From assembly GCF_003610805.1 (NCBI RefSeq), contig NZ_RAPF01000005.1, forward strand, positions 186,001-250,000: a stretch of DNA of 64,000 nucleotides. Direction: 5' to 3'. Positions 35,692-44,169 of this stretch are shown here, in pieces; position 1 is the first letter of the stretch; every line of letters starts with the position of its first letter. The stretch is from Altericroceibacterium spongiae. GTDB lineage: Bacteria; Pseudomonadota; Alphaproteobacteria; Sphingomonadales; Sphingomonadaceae. The notes beneath the pieces are model-generated. The model saw only the letters and a list, made by a program, of their open reading frames with translations, searched no databases and had not been told where the DNA came from. Both the position numbers and the translations under genes were made by a program.

Positions 35692-37082
35692 CGGACGCTG
35701 GATGGTGCATTCACGACCACCATCTTTTCTTCGCTCATATCGACCATCGTATAACCTATACCGCCTGTTCCGAGACCCGACTGACGGCGTCCTGCGAACG
35801 GCATGCAGTCGACGCGAAATGCGGTATGATCGTTGACCATTACGGCTGACGCGGCCAGCGTTTCGACGCAGTAATCGGCCCAGGACATTCGGTCGGTAAA
35901 CACAGCCGCCTGAAAGGCGTAGGGAAGCGCGTTCGCTTGGCCGATCGCAGCATCGACGTCGTCGTATCCGTAAATGCAGACCACAGGGCCAAACACTTCC
36001 TTCTGCGATACATCGGCGTCGCACGGCGGATCGACAAGGACCGTGGGCTGGTAAAGGGTGGACCCCATGCGCTTACCCCCTGCGGCGAGCCTGGCGCCGC
36101 CCTGAACGGCTGCATCGACCCAGGATGCGACGCGGTCGACTTCGGCAGGACGAATGAGCGGACCGCATTGGGTTTCCGCTTTGGTCGGATCGCCCACAGT
36201 CAGCGCTTCTGCTCCCTCAGCGAGCTCGGCAGCGAAGTCCGGCAGTTCGGCGCGCGGAACGAACACGCGCTGCACCGAGACGCAGACTTGTCCAGAATGA
36301 TAAAAGCCGCCTTTCAGGAGAGGAGGAATTACCTTGCCGCTTGCGACGCCCTCATCGACGAGGACCGGAGCCGCGCCACCGTGTTCTAGTGCCAGGCGGG
36401 TGCCCGGCGCCAGTTTGGAGCGGAGCATCCAGCCAACTCTGGCCGAACCGATGAAGGAGAAAAATGCCGTCCGCGAATCGATGACCATTTGTTCGGCGAC
36501 ATCGTTCGAACATGGCACAAAGCGGCACCAGCGTTCATCGAGTCCGGCTTCATAAAGGATTTCGACGAAGCTCTTGCAGGAAAGGGGCGTGTCCTTGGCC
36601 GGTTTCACCAGAACAGGGCATCCGCTTGCAACTGCCGGTCCCACCTGATGGGCGATCAGGTTCAGAGGATGATTGAAAGCGGAGATCGCCACGACCGGCC
36701 CAATCGGCTCACGGAAGGTATAGGCTTTGCGTCCTGCCCCCGCCTGCGTCAGGTCCATCGGGATTTCGCGCCCGCCGCTGGCGAACAATTCGTGTATGCA
36801 CAATTCGACGCTCTGAATGGCGCGACTGGTTTCCACGCGCGCGTCGACGATGGGTTTACCGCCCTCGAGCGCAATCTGCATTGCCAGTGTCTCCGCGCGC
36901 TCGCGCATCAGCCCGATGGCGCGCTGCAGGATGGCGATGCGTTCATGCGCGGGGAGCCGCGCTTGTCGGTCTTCGTGCAGCGCGCGCGCCTCGTCGAGCC
37001 AACGATCGACTTGCGGCCAGTCGACCAGCTCAACGCTGCCAATGCATTCCTGGTCGTAGGGATTGAGGACCTGCCACGTCAT
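35688..37082 (-). CDS. Aldehyde dehydrogenase family protein
   Basis: This 464-residue NAD(P)-dependent aldehyde dehydrogenase has the cofactor and catalytic Asn region SAFNHPLNLIAHQVGPA (about residue 136), LVKPAKDTPLS, FIGSARVGWML, the general-base Glu in LALEHGGAAPVLV and the nucleophile Cys in FYHSGQVCVSVQRV (about residue 272). The ATG at 37082 overlaps the stop of the acetolactate-synthase-like gene (ATGA); a GTG three codons earlier is also possible. Relatives resemble lactaldehyde or succinate-semialdehyde dehydrogenases. Substrate is unknown but probably connected with the ThDP enzyme before it. Confidence 0.9.
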   Translation of the reverse strand: MTWQVLNPYDQECIGSVELVDWPQVDRWLDEARALHEDRQARLPAHERIAILQRAIGLMRERAETLAMQIALEGGKPIVDARVETSRAIQSVELCIHELFASGGREIPMDLTQAGAGRKAYTFREPIGPVVAISAFNHPLNLIAHQVGPAVASGCPVLVKPAKDTPLSCKSFVEILYEAGLDERWCRFVPCSNDVAEQMVIDSRTAFFSFIGSARVGWMLRSKLAPGTRLALEHGGAAPVLVDEGVASGKVIPPLLKGGFYHSGQVCVSVQRVFVPRAELPDFAAELAEGAEALTVGDPTKAETQCGPLIRPAEVDRVASWVDAAVQGGARLAAGGKRMGSTLYQPTVLVDPPCDADVSQKEVFGPVVCIYGYDDVDAAIGQANALPYAFQAAVFTDRMSWADYCVETLAASAVMVNDHTAFRVDCMPFAGRRQSGLGTGGIGYTMVDMSEEKMVVVNAPSSVR

Positions 37083-38719
37083 TGGGGACACTCCATCGCC
37101 TTGAGTTCATCGATCAGAACCTTGCGGTTCTCGGAGTAATCCACCGGCAAGTCGACAAGGTGAACGCCGCCGCTTTCAAACCCTTCATTCAAGGTCGGTA
37201 CCAGTGCTTCGCTGCTTTCGATCCGGTGGCCCGTCGCACCATAACTCTTCGCATAGGTAACGAAGTCGGGGTTGGCGAAACTCAGGCCGTAATCGGGAAA
37301 GCCTAGCTGTTCCTGCTTCCACCGGATCATCCCGTAAGCGGCATCGTTGAGAATGAGCACCACGAGGTTGAGGCCGAGCCTGACCGCGGTTTCCACCTCC
37401 TGCGAATTCATCATGAACCCGCCATCGCCGCATACGGCGAGCACGCGGCGCTCGGGCGACAGCATCGCTGCCATCATCGCCGAGGGGAGACCCGCTCCCA
37501 TCGTCGCCAACGCGTTGTCGAGCAGAATGGTGTTGGGCTCATGCGCGATATAGTTGCGGGCGAACCAGATCTTGTAGATACCATTGTCGAGCGCGACGAT
37601 ATCATCCCGGCCCATGACCGTCCGCACATCTGCAACGATGCGCTGGGGCACCATCGGAAAGCGGCCATCGTCGCTGCCTTGGCGGATGTGCGCGGCGATA
37701 TTTTCGTGGACATTGGCGTAGGCTGCCGGGTCACTAGGGTGTTTTCCGCGTAGCCGGTTTCCCAGTCGCTCGACAGATCCGGCAATATCGCCGATGACTT
37801 CCAGCTGCGGGAAATAGACCTGGTCGACCTCTGCGGCCTTGTAATTCACATGGATAACGGTGCGTCCGTCAGGCTCCATGAAAAAGGGCGGTTTCTCGAC
37901 CACGTCATGGCCGATATTGACGATCAGATCGGCACGATCGATGGCGCAATGAACATAGTCATCCGATGATAGAGCCGCCGTTCCCAGATACAGGGGGCTT
38001 GCCTCATCGAGCACTCCCTTGCCCATTTGCGTATTAAAAAACGGAAATCGGGTATCGTCGACGAACTTTCGGAGCGCCTTGCAGGCGCTACGCCGGTTGG
38101 CCCCGGCACCCACCAAAAGCAGCGGGCGATCCGCGGCGAGAATTCGCTCGGCAGCTTCGTCTAGCGCGGCATCTCCGGCCACCGCATATTGGCGGGGGTG
38201 GGGCGCAACGACCGGTTCGGAGGTTTCTTCCTCGGCAATGTCTTCGGGCAGCTCCAGCAGAACTGCACCGGGTCGCTCTTCCTGAGCTCTCCTGAAACCT
38301 TCGCGCACGAGCGAAGGAATGCGCTCCCCATTCACGATCTGCTTCGCCATCTTACATAATGGGGTGAAAAGCGAGACGACATCGACGATCTGGAACTGCG
38401 CCTGCTTCGAGACCTTGATGGGTTTTTGGCCAGTTATCATGACCAGTGGGAAAGCACCCAGAGCGGCATAAGCTGCGGGCGTCGTGAGGTTTGTCGCCCC
38501 TGGCCCCAGCGTGGCAAGGCATACGCCGGCTTTACCGGTAAGACGTCCATAGGTTGCCGCCATGAACCCTGCCCCTTGCTCGTGCCGGGTAACGATCAGA
38601 CGGATCGACGAGGTCCGCAGTGACTCCAGAAGATCGAGGTTTTCTTCGCCCGGAACCGCGAAGATATACTCGACGCCTTCGGCTTCCAACGCGGCGACAA
38701 GAAGATCGGATGCTTTCAT
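37079..38719 (-). CDS. Acetolactate-synthase-like ThDP enzyme (large subunit type)
   Basis: This 546-residue thiamin-diphosphate enzyme has an N-terminal PYR domain with the conserved Glu in RHEQGAGFMA (about residue 47), a central domain (LLLVGAGANRR), and a C-terminal PP domain with ThDP/Mg motif GDGGFMMNSQEV...LNDAAYGMI. The sequence is of the catabolic AlsS-like group without a regulatory subunit next to it, so it would join two pyruvates to acetolactate, or ligate other 2-oxoacids and aldehydes. Adjacent and coupled to an aldehyde dehydrogenase. Its presence in a metal island is not explained; use of pyruvate or aldehyde under stress is speculation. Confidence 0.9.
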   Translation of the reverse strand: MKASDLLVAALEAEGVEYIFAVPGEENLDLLESLRTSSIRLIVTRHEQGAGFMAATYGRLTGKAGVCLATLGPGATNLTTPAAYAALGAFPLVMITGQKPIKVSKQAQFQIVDVVSLFTPLCKMAKQIVNGERIPSLVREGFRRAQEERPGAVLLELPEDIAEEETSEPVVAPHPRQYAVAGDAALDEAAERILAADRPLLLVGAGANRRSACKALRKFVDDTRFPFFNTQMGKGVLDEASPLYLGTAALSSDDYVHCAIDRADLIVNIGHDVVEKPPFFMEPDGRTVIHVNYKAAEVDQVYFPQLEVIGDIAGSVERLGNRLRGKHPSDPAAYANVHENIAAHIRQGSDDGRFPMVPQRIVADVRTVMGRDDIVALDNGIYKIWFARNYIAHEPNTILLDNALATMGAGLPSAMMAAMLSPERRVLAVCGDGGFMMNSQEVETAVRLGLNLVVLILNDAAYGMIRWKQEQLGFPDYGLSFANPDFVTYAKSYGATGHRIESSEALVPTLNEGFESGGVHLVDLPVDYSENRKVLIDELKAMECPQ

Positions 38720-38786
38720 GGTATGGTTCTCGCATTGGTGAGGGCTTGGAGGCTGTTGGTGGCAGATCTTCTGCTCGGCTACTGAT

Positions 38787-40406
38787 TCAAGCTGTGACGG
38801 TGAATTGCCCCATCATGCCGGCGTCTTCGTGCTCGAGGATGTGGCAGTGATACATGTAAGGCAAATCCGGGTCGGTGTAGTCCTCGAACCGCAAAAGGAG
38901 CCGCACGGTCTCGCCCGGATAGACGACAACCGTGTCCTTTAGTCCCTGTTCCGCCGCATCAGGTGCCCGGCCGTTCCGGTCGAGGATACGGAACTGCACA
39001 TCGTGAATGTGGAACGGATGCGCCATCATCGAGGCATTCTCGACTTGCCAGATTTCGGTGGTATCGACCCGCACTGTCTCGTCGATACGCTGCATGTCCA
39101 TCGATTTGCCGTTGATTGTAAAACCGCCTCCGCGCATCATGCGCATTCCCATGCCCATATCGAGAACGAAATGGCGCGTTCGGACCGCATCGCCGGGATC
39201 TATCCGGGGCAATGTGGCAAGCCGGCGAGGCATCACGATGGCCTTGGTCCGGCCCTCGGCAGGTCGGATGTCCAATACGGTGAATTGACGCCGCTCGTCC
39301 ATCATGCCGCCCATCATCCCATCGCGGCGCTCCCGTTCGCCCATCATACCGTCCCGGCCACCTCGCTCGCCCATCATCCAGTTGCCCATCGGCCCGTCGG
39401 ACTCGCGCATGCGCCCGGACCCTCTCATCCCCCGGCCCATGTTTCCCATGCCCATGATTTCGAGGCCGTCCGCAAGCAGCGAAACCGGCCTTCCATCACT
39501 GACATCGACGATTACCTGCGCGCGTTCGCCGGGAGCGAGAACAACATTGTCGGTTGGCAGCGGCGCGGCGAGAAAACCGCCGTCGGTGCCGATCTGATGA
39601 AAGCTGCGGCCATCGTCGAACCCGAAACGGTAAAAGCGTGCGTTCGAGCCATTGACCAGGCGTAGCCTCAGGCGATCGGACCTTGCCTCGAAGACGGGCT
39701 CGACGACGCCGTTGACCAGCATCGTATCGCCCATCATTCCCATCATAACATTGTGCATTCGCGTGGAGTAAATGAAGCTTCCATCGCTCGCGAACGCGCG
39801 GTCCTGCACGATCAGCGGTATATCATCGACCCCATAATCGTTTGGAAGATCGAGCGCTTCGCTGGCGTTGTCGCGGACATAGATCATCCCGGCCAACCCC
39901 TGGTAAACTTGTGGCCCCGAGCGACGGTGCGCATGCGAATGATACCAGAACATCGATGCGCGCTGGCGGACATCGAAACGCGCGGTCCAGCTGCCTCCCG
40001 GCCCGATCGGTTGATGCGGTCCGCCATCGGCGCGCGCAGGGAGATGAAAACCGTGCCAGTGGACGGTCGCCGTTTCGGGCAGATCGCTCGTGACATTCAT
40101 CCGCACCGTATCGCCGGCGTTCAGCTCAAGCGTGGGGCCGAGGTAGGACTGGTTGATACCGATGGTCGGCGTTTCGATCCCTTCAAAAAATCGCGAGACG
40201 CCGTGGCGTAGATTGAGATCGAAAACCCTCTCGCCGCTTTTTCGCTCGCCCGAATAAAGAGGAGGAATGCGAAGTTGCGAGCGCGCCGTTGCTGAAGCAA
40301 GCGTCGCATTCCGGCCGGTCAACAGATCGCGCCCGGTAAATGCGGCTATTCCGAATGCACCTGCGCCGAGCACCGCACCGCCAAGAATGGAACGTCTGTC
40401 GATCAT
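38787..40406 (-). CDS. Multicopper oxidase, CueO/CopA-like, Met-rich, Tat-exported
   Basis: This 539-residue periplasmic three-cupredoxin oxidase probably oxidises Cu(I), Fe(II) or another metal. The Tat signal begins MIDRRSILGG. Copper ligands: HWHGFH and WYHSHAH in domain 1, HPFHIH and YHCHILEHEDAGMM in domain 3 (His-Cys-His with axial Met). A Met/Gly/Arg-rich insert of about 60 residues (MGMGNMGRGM, MMGERGGRDGMM) before domain 3 resembles the Met-rich segment of CueO that collects Cu(I). The ATG at 40406 was preferred for its ribosome site and Tat leader. It follows the FTR1 gene with a small gap, and the two are likely a coupled oxidase-permease. Confidence 0.92.
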   Translation of the reverse strand: MIDRRSILGGAVLGAGAFGIAAFTGRDLLTGRNATLASATARSQLRIPPLYSGERKSGERVFDLNLRHGVSRFFEGIETPTIGINQSYLGPTLELNAGDTVRMNVTSDLPETATVHWHGFHLPARADGGPHQPIGPGGSWTARFDVRQRASMFWYHSHAHRRSGPQVYQGLAGMIYVRDNASEALDLPNDYGVDDIPLIVQDRAFASDGSFIYSTRMHNVMMGMMGDTMLVNGVVEPVFEARSDRLRLRLVNGSNARFYRFGFDDGRSFHQIGTDGGFLAAPLPTDNVVLAPGERAQVIVDVSDGRPVSLLADGLEIMGMGNMGRGMRGSGRMRESDGPMGNWMMGERGGRDGMMGERERRDGMMGGMMDERRQFTVLDIRPAEGRTKAIVMPRRLATLPRIDPGDAVRTRHFVLDMGMGMRMMRGGGFTINGKSMDMQRIDETVRVDTTEIWQVENASMMAHPFHIHDVQFRILDRNGRAPDAAEQGLKDTVVVYPGETVRLLLRFEDYTDPDLPYMYHCHILEHEDAGMMGQFTVTA

Positions 40407-40432
40407 ATTGCTTCCCATTGCCCGGAGCGCCG

Positions 40433-42373
40433 TCAACCGGCCTCGGCTTGCGGTGTCCGGACTTGCATGCCTTTCCTTCTGTTGCGCCAGTACCCCAGAG
40501 CAATGAGGGCGAGCGTAATGATTTGCCCGGCTACCGGTTCAAGTGCCGGTGCAATGCCTAGGATCGGAACGCGGGGCAGATTCGGAAGCGGGGTGATCCC
40601 CAAAAGTCCGGCTTCCTGGAGGCCCGAGATGCCCTTCCCGGCCAGAACGACGGCAAGAATGCCGATCAGGATCGAGCTGTAGGCGAAGAAGGTTCCGATC
40701 GGCAGTCGCCGACTGTAGCGCAGCATCGCCCAGGCGATCAGCGCCAGCAACACGATTGCGGAGGCGGCGCCGACAAAAATTGCGTCGGCATGACCCTGGG
40801 TCCAGAGCGCTGCGAAGAACAGGATCGTCTCGAAGACCTCCCGGTAAACCACGAGGAACGCCAGCCCGAACAGAAACCATGCGGACCTGCGCGACAGAGC
40901 GTGCTGCATGGTCTTCTGGATATAGCGTTGCCATTCGCCGGCCTGCGACTTGCCGTGCATCCATATGCCGACCGACAGCAGGACGAGAGCGGCAAAAAGC
41001 GATCCGAACCCCTCCACCAGCTCGCGGCCCGCACCACTCACTCCGATCAGGTAGGTCGCTGCCACCCACGTCAGGGCTCCGGCCCCAAGAGCGGAGAGCC
41101 ATCCGCCATGGACGAAGGGCAGAACTTCGGTTCTCTCGGCCTTGCGCAGGAACGCGATCATCGCGATCACGATCAGCAACGCCTCGAGCCCTTCGCGCAA
41201 CAGGATCGCAAAGGCTCCTGCGAATGCCGAGGCCTCACTGGCATTGTCCGGGGCGAGAACCGTCTCGGCGTGGTAGAAAAGAACGTCGAGCGCATTCACC
41301 CTTTGGGCGACGGCGGCCACCGGATCCCCGCGACCTATTGCCGCTCGAAGCTCGGCCATGCCGGTTTCGACAGATGCGAGCAGGTCTGCATCGCGCGTGC
41401 TTAAAACGGCTTCCAAAGGTTCGAAGCCATCGAGATAGGCCGAGAGCGCGAGTTCGCGCGCTTCGGCCTTATTACCCGCTTCGTAAGCGGCAAGACTTTG
41501 CTGCAAGCGTTCGCGTGCCAAAGCGAGTGAGCCGGTCGTATCGCTGGCCACGGCTTCGGGATGAGCCCGCAAATAGGCCATAACGGCATCGGCACGCTCG
41601 GTGCCGATCGCCTCGCCAAGGGCTGCCGGGGTAAGGCCGGATAGAGCGGCGAGGTCAGGAATACGCGCCCGGATTTTCGGATCGTCGTTCCAGATCCGTC
41701 TGCCGCGCTCTACATTCTCAAATGCGATCGACCCTGAATAATAGGCAAGGCTCCAGCGATCTTCCGCCGGGAGATCGGAAAAGCCCGGCATGGCCGTTCC
41801 TTCCAGCCCTTGTCCGATGACCTGATAGAGCGCGAAAGCGCTGCGCTCGCGGGCACGGATGACGTCGTCAAAAGCGATTGGCGGGGGATCGAGTCCCTCT
41901 GCGGCAGGGCCGTCGCCGCCACCGCTTGGGCCATGACAGCTTGCGCAGTTCTGGGCGTACAGTGCGGCACCTCGCGCGAGGTCGGGTGCCGCCTCGGGCG
42001 CAAGCGGAACGGGAAACGCCGCGATCAGCTCGCTTGCCAATCTGCGCGCGTCGCGCGCGACGACAGCAGGCTCCACCTTCGCCGAGATTGACTCGACGAG
42101 AGCCTCTGCGTCCGCAACCAGTTGGGCACGTTGCGCGTTTGCGGGCAGAGCAGCCATGCGTTTGGCTACCGAGGCAGAAAATTCCTGCATTTCGGCATAT
42201 TCCAGCTCGTTCGTGACTTCACCGTCGCTGACGGCCTCAGTGTAATCCACGGCGATGTAATCGAGCAGGCGCCAGGTCGTCTGAACCGCGCCATGCGTGC
42301 CTGCAGAAGCGGGCATTGCGACTGCGATCGACAGGAAAGCGATCAATTGGACCGCAAAAGCACGTAGCGTCAT
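40433..42373 (-). CDS. Cytochrome c-FTR1 family metal permease fusion (PbrT-like)
   Basis: This 646-residue inner-membrane protein has a signal peptide (residues 1-24), a periplasmic helical region, a c-type cytochrome domain with the haem site CASCH (about residue 135) and Met in GTAMPGFSD, then a C-terminal FTR1 domain of about seven helices with both metal motifs: REGLE (LLREGLEALLIV, about residue 395) and REVFE (VYREVFETILFF, about residue 510). FTR1 proteins import Fe(III) after oxidation, and relatives named PbrT take up Pb(II). The cytochrome would pass electrons from the metal. The ATG overlaps the CDF gene stop. A multicopper oxidase follows, as in yeast Fet3-Ftr1. Confidence 0.9.
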   Translation of the reverse strand: MTLRAFAVQLIAFLSIAVAMPASAGTHGAVQTTWRLLDYIAVDYTEAVSDGEVTNELEYAEMQEFSASVAKRMAALPANAQRAQLVADAEALVESISAKVEPAVVARDARRLASELIAAFPVPLAPEAAPDLARGAALYAQNCASCHGPSGGGDGPAAEGLDPPPIAFDDVIRARERSAFALYQVIGQGLEGTAMPGFSDLPAEDRWSLAYYSGSIAFENVERGRRIWNDDPKIRARIPDLAALSGLTPAALGEAIGTERADAVMAYLRAHPEAVASDTTGSLALARERLQQSLAAYEAGNKAEARELALSAYLDGFEPLEAVLSTRDADLLASVETGMAELRAAIGRGDPVAAVAQRVNALDVLFYHAETVLAPDNASEASAFAGAFAILLREGLEALLIVIAMIAFLRKAERTEVLPFVHGGWLSALGAGALTWVAATYLIGVSGAGRELVEGFGSLFAALVLLSVGIWMHGKSQAGEWQRYIQKTMQHALSRRSAWFLFGLAFLVVYREVFETILFFAALWTQGHADAIFVGAASAIVLLALIAWAMLRYSRRLPIGTFFAYSSILIGILAVVLAGKGISGLQEAGLLGITPLPNLPRVPILGIAPALEPVAGQIITLALIALGYWRNRRKGMQVRTPQAEAG

Positions 42374-43032
42374 TTGGAGGCGGCCTTTCCCTGTGCAGGA
42401 GCATGCTGCGCGCGAAGTTCCTCGGTCGCGCGCTTTACAATGAGGTAAGCCGAATGCAGGAAGATCAGGGCGATCACCGCCGCGACCAGCAGATCGGGCC
42501 AAGCTTGTCCGGTCCAGGCGACTAGGGCAGCAGCGATGATCACTCCGACATTGGCGATCGCGTCATTGCGGCTGAAAAGCCAGATCGCGGATACATGTGC
42601 GTCGCCTTCGCGAAACCGCATGAGCACAAGCGCCGCCGCGATGTTGACTATCAAGGCCGCGACCGCGATCCCGCCCATCAAGCTGGCTTCAGGCGCGACC
42701 GCGTTAAGCGAGCGCCAGACCGCCAGACCGATCACTCCAAGACCCAGCGCGCCCAGAAACAGGCCCTGTGCCAGCGCGACCCGCGCGCGCGTGCGGGCAC
42801 TCCACGCAAGTGCCAGGATGCCGATCAGCGTGATCGATCCATCGCCGATGAAGTCGAGGGCGTCAGCCTTGAGCGCCTGGCTGTCCGCCAGAAATCCGCC
42901 GAAGGCCTCGACAATACCGAATCCCAAATTGAGCACGACCACTATCCAGAGCGCGCGGCGATAGGCCGGGTCCACACCTGCTCTTTGCGTATCGCCGGTG
43001 CAGCCACAATCCGATGTTTCATTTTCCAACAT
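42370..43032 (-). CDS. Cation diffusion facilitator, short form
   Basis: This 220-residue protein has six membrane helices and no C-terminal cytoplasmic metal-binding domain. The two metal-site helices show ADALDFIGDGS (helix 2) and SRNDAIANVGV (helix 5). The N-terminus has Cys residues (SDCGC) and the middle a GDAHVS loop. It exports Zn, Cd, Co or Pb ions by proton exchange. It is the first gene of the leftward arm; the MerR-type promoter has its -10 box only seven bases before the ATG, so the message is probably leaderless. No Shine-Dalgarno is seen, in agreement. Confidence 0.88.
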   Translation of the reverse strand: MLENETSDCGCTGDTQRAGVDPAYRRALWIVVVLNLGFGIVEAFGGFLADSQALKADALDFIGDGSITLIGILALAWSARTRARVALAQGLFLGALGLGVIGLAVWRSLNAVAPEASLMGGIAVAALIVNIAAALVLMRFREGDAHVSAIWLFSRNDAIANVGVIIAAALVAWTGQAWPDLLVAAVIALIFLHSAYLIVKRATEELRAQHAPAQGKAASK

Positions 43033-43039
43033 GGGACAC

Positions 43040-43070
43040 TAGCTAGCACCTCCAGTGGCTGTAGAGGCAA
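43040..43070 (-). promoter_or_regulatory. MerR-type operator-promoter for the CDF-FTR1-oxidase arm
   Basis: Minus strand: TTGCCT (-35, 43070-43065), 19-bp spacer with dyad CTACAGCCACTGGAG (43064-43050), TAGCTA (-10, 43045-43040). It lies between the divergent CDF and merR genes, the classic place for a MerR operator. The -10 box ends seven bases before the CDF start codon. Confidence 0.82.
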
Positions 43071-43119
43071 GCTGCAATCGCGAATGTTTCGCGATGTTAA
43101 GTGTCTAAGGAGTAGATTC

Positions 43120-43566
43120 ATGCTTATCGGAGGTTTGGCAAAGGCCACCGGGACCAAGGTCAATACGATCAGGTTTTACGAGGACATCGGACTGATGCCT
43201 GAACCCGAACGTACGGCAGCGGGCCAGCGAACCTATACGGAGCGGGATGTTAAACGACTGGCCTTCATCCGGCAGGCGCGCAAACTTGGCTTTTCCATCG
43301 AGGAAGCGCGCTCTCTCTTGGAACTAAAGAACACGCCAAATGGAAGCTGCGACAAGGCGGGCGATATTGCGAAACAACACCTTCTGAGTGTGGAAGATCG
43401 CCTTACCCGTCTGGAAGCTCTTCGCGCAGAGCTGGAAAACGTAGTGGTGTCTTGTACCGGCGGCGACGTGTCGGACTGCAAGATTATCGAGACACTTTCC
43501 CAATCCCGACCAAAGTCTGTGTCCGCAAAGCCAAAAAGGCGAAGCCATGCGTTTTCGTCTCTCTGA
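43120..43566 (+). CDS. MerR-family metal-responsive regulator (CadR/PbrR/ZntR-like)
   Basis: This 148-residue regulator has an N-terminal winged helix (LIGGLAKATGTKVNTIRFYEDIGL, then RTYTERDVKRLAFIRQARKLGF), a dimerisation coiled coil (QHLLSVEDRLTRLEALRAEL) and a metal-binding end. Three Cys residues match the pattern of Pb/Cd/Zn sensors: one in NGSCDKAG before the dimer helix and two in VVSCTGGDVSDCKI after it. The ATG at 43120 follows AAGGAG. The regulator is divergent from the CDF operon and faces the czc operon; three copies of one dyad in this island are its probable sites. Confidence 0.93.
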   Translation: MLIGGLAKATGTKVNTIRFYEDIGLMPEPERTAAGQRTYTERDVKRLAFIRQARKLGFSIEEARSLLELKNTPNGSCDKAGDIAKQHLLSVEDRLTRLEALRAELENVVVSCTGGDVSDCKIIETLSQSRPKSVSAKPKRRSHAFSSL

Positions 43567-43689
43567 GCGGCGCTGCGGTGCAATTAGAAACTATGGAGAG
43601 CTGACGGATCACCTCGTGATGAAGGCGTTCCAATAATCTATTTCGCCACATTGAGAGACGACTGAAGCCCCGTAGGCGCGAAAAATCGC

Positions 43690-43720
43690 TTGCCCCTACA
43701 GTCGCTGGAGGGGTTATTTG
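43690..43720 (+). promoter_or_regulatory. MerR-type operator-promoter for the czc arm
   Basis: TTGCCC (-35, 43690-43695), 19-bp spacer with CTACAGTCGCTGGAG (43696-43710), TATTTG (-10, 43715-43720). The dyad widens to CCCCT...AGGGG. It lies 40 bases before the start of the small His/Cys-rich gene that leads the czc genes. Confidence 0.8.
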
Positions 43721-43759
43721 GCAATCCGGATCCGGTTTAGGTTCGCTAGAGGCGCCAGG

Positions 43760-44107
43760 ATGTTTGAACAGCATGGATTGATTTCCTTTAGAATTGTCGC
43801 CGCTGTTTTGGCGGTGGCGGCGCTAATGGTGTCGCCGGTGGCGGAAGCCGCTCAATGCGGCGATGAAATGTCTTCGGCAATCTATGCGAACCAAACGATT
43901 GATGCGGTTACCAGTGACGGATCTGAGCGAGATAGTCCGCAGCCCCAGGTCTGCGCGCATGGACATTGCCACCACCTGTTCGCAGCGTTGGTATCCAATA
44001 GTCATAGTCAAACGTTCGGCGAAACCGTCATCGTTACTACCTCCTTTCCAGACGTGAAAATCACTGGCGAGGCGCACGGCCTGCCCCAACGCCCTCCTCG
44101 AAGCTGA
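43760..44107 (+). CDS. Small exported His/Cys-rich protein, CzcI-like
   Basis: This 115-residue protein has a signal peptide (residues 1-30, RIVAAVLAVAALMVSPVAEAA). Its mature part carries a compact metal-binding run CAHGHCHHLFAA (about residue 74) and several His near the C-terminus. Position before czcCBA is that of czcI in Cupriavidus, a small periplasmic protein that dampens or tunes Czc; sequence similarity cannot be judged here. The ATG at 43760 was chosen since it starts the signal peptide; an in-frame codon at 43718 lies inside the promoter. Confidence 0.72.
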   Translation: MFEQHGLISFRIVAAVLAVAALMVSPVAEAAQCGDEMSSAIYANQTIDAVTSDGSERDSPQPQVCAHGHCHHLFAALVSNSHSQTFGETVIVTTSFPDVKITGEAHGLPQRPPRS

Positions 44108-44169
44108 CGGGTTGAATCGCGCTGTGCAACGCGGCGCACACCGGATCGTCAGCAGAGGAACTATACAGA

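Noticed and set aside
40756-41583. Open frame of 275 codons on the plus strand
   Set aside because: Antisense to the FTR1 gene, Arg-rich, no domain.
42595-43119. N-terminal extension of merR over the divergent promoter
   Set aside because: It would run antisense to the CDF gene and over the MerR operator. The ATG at 43120 has a strong ribosome site and gives the standard MerR start.
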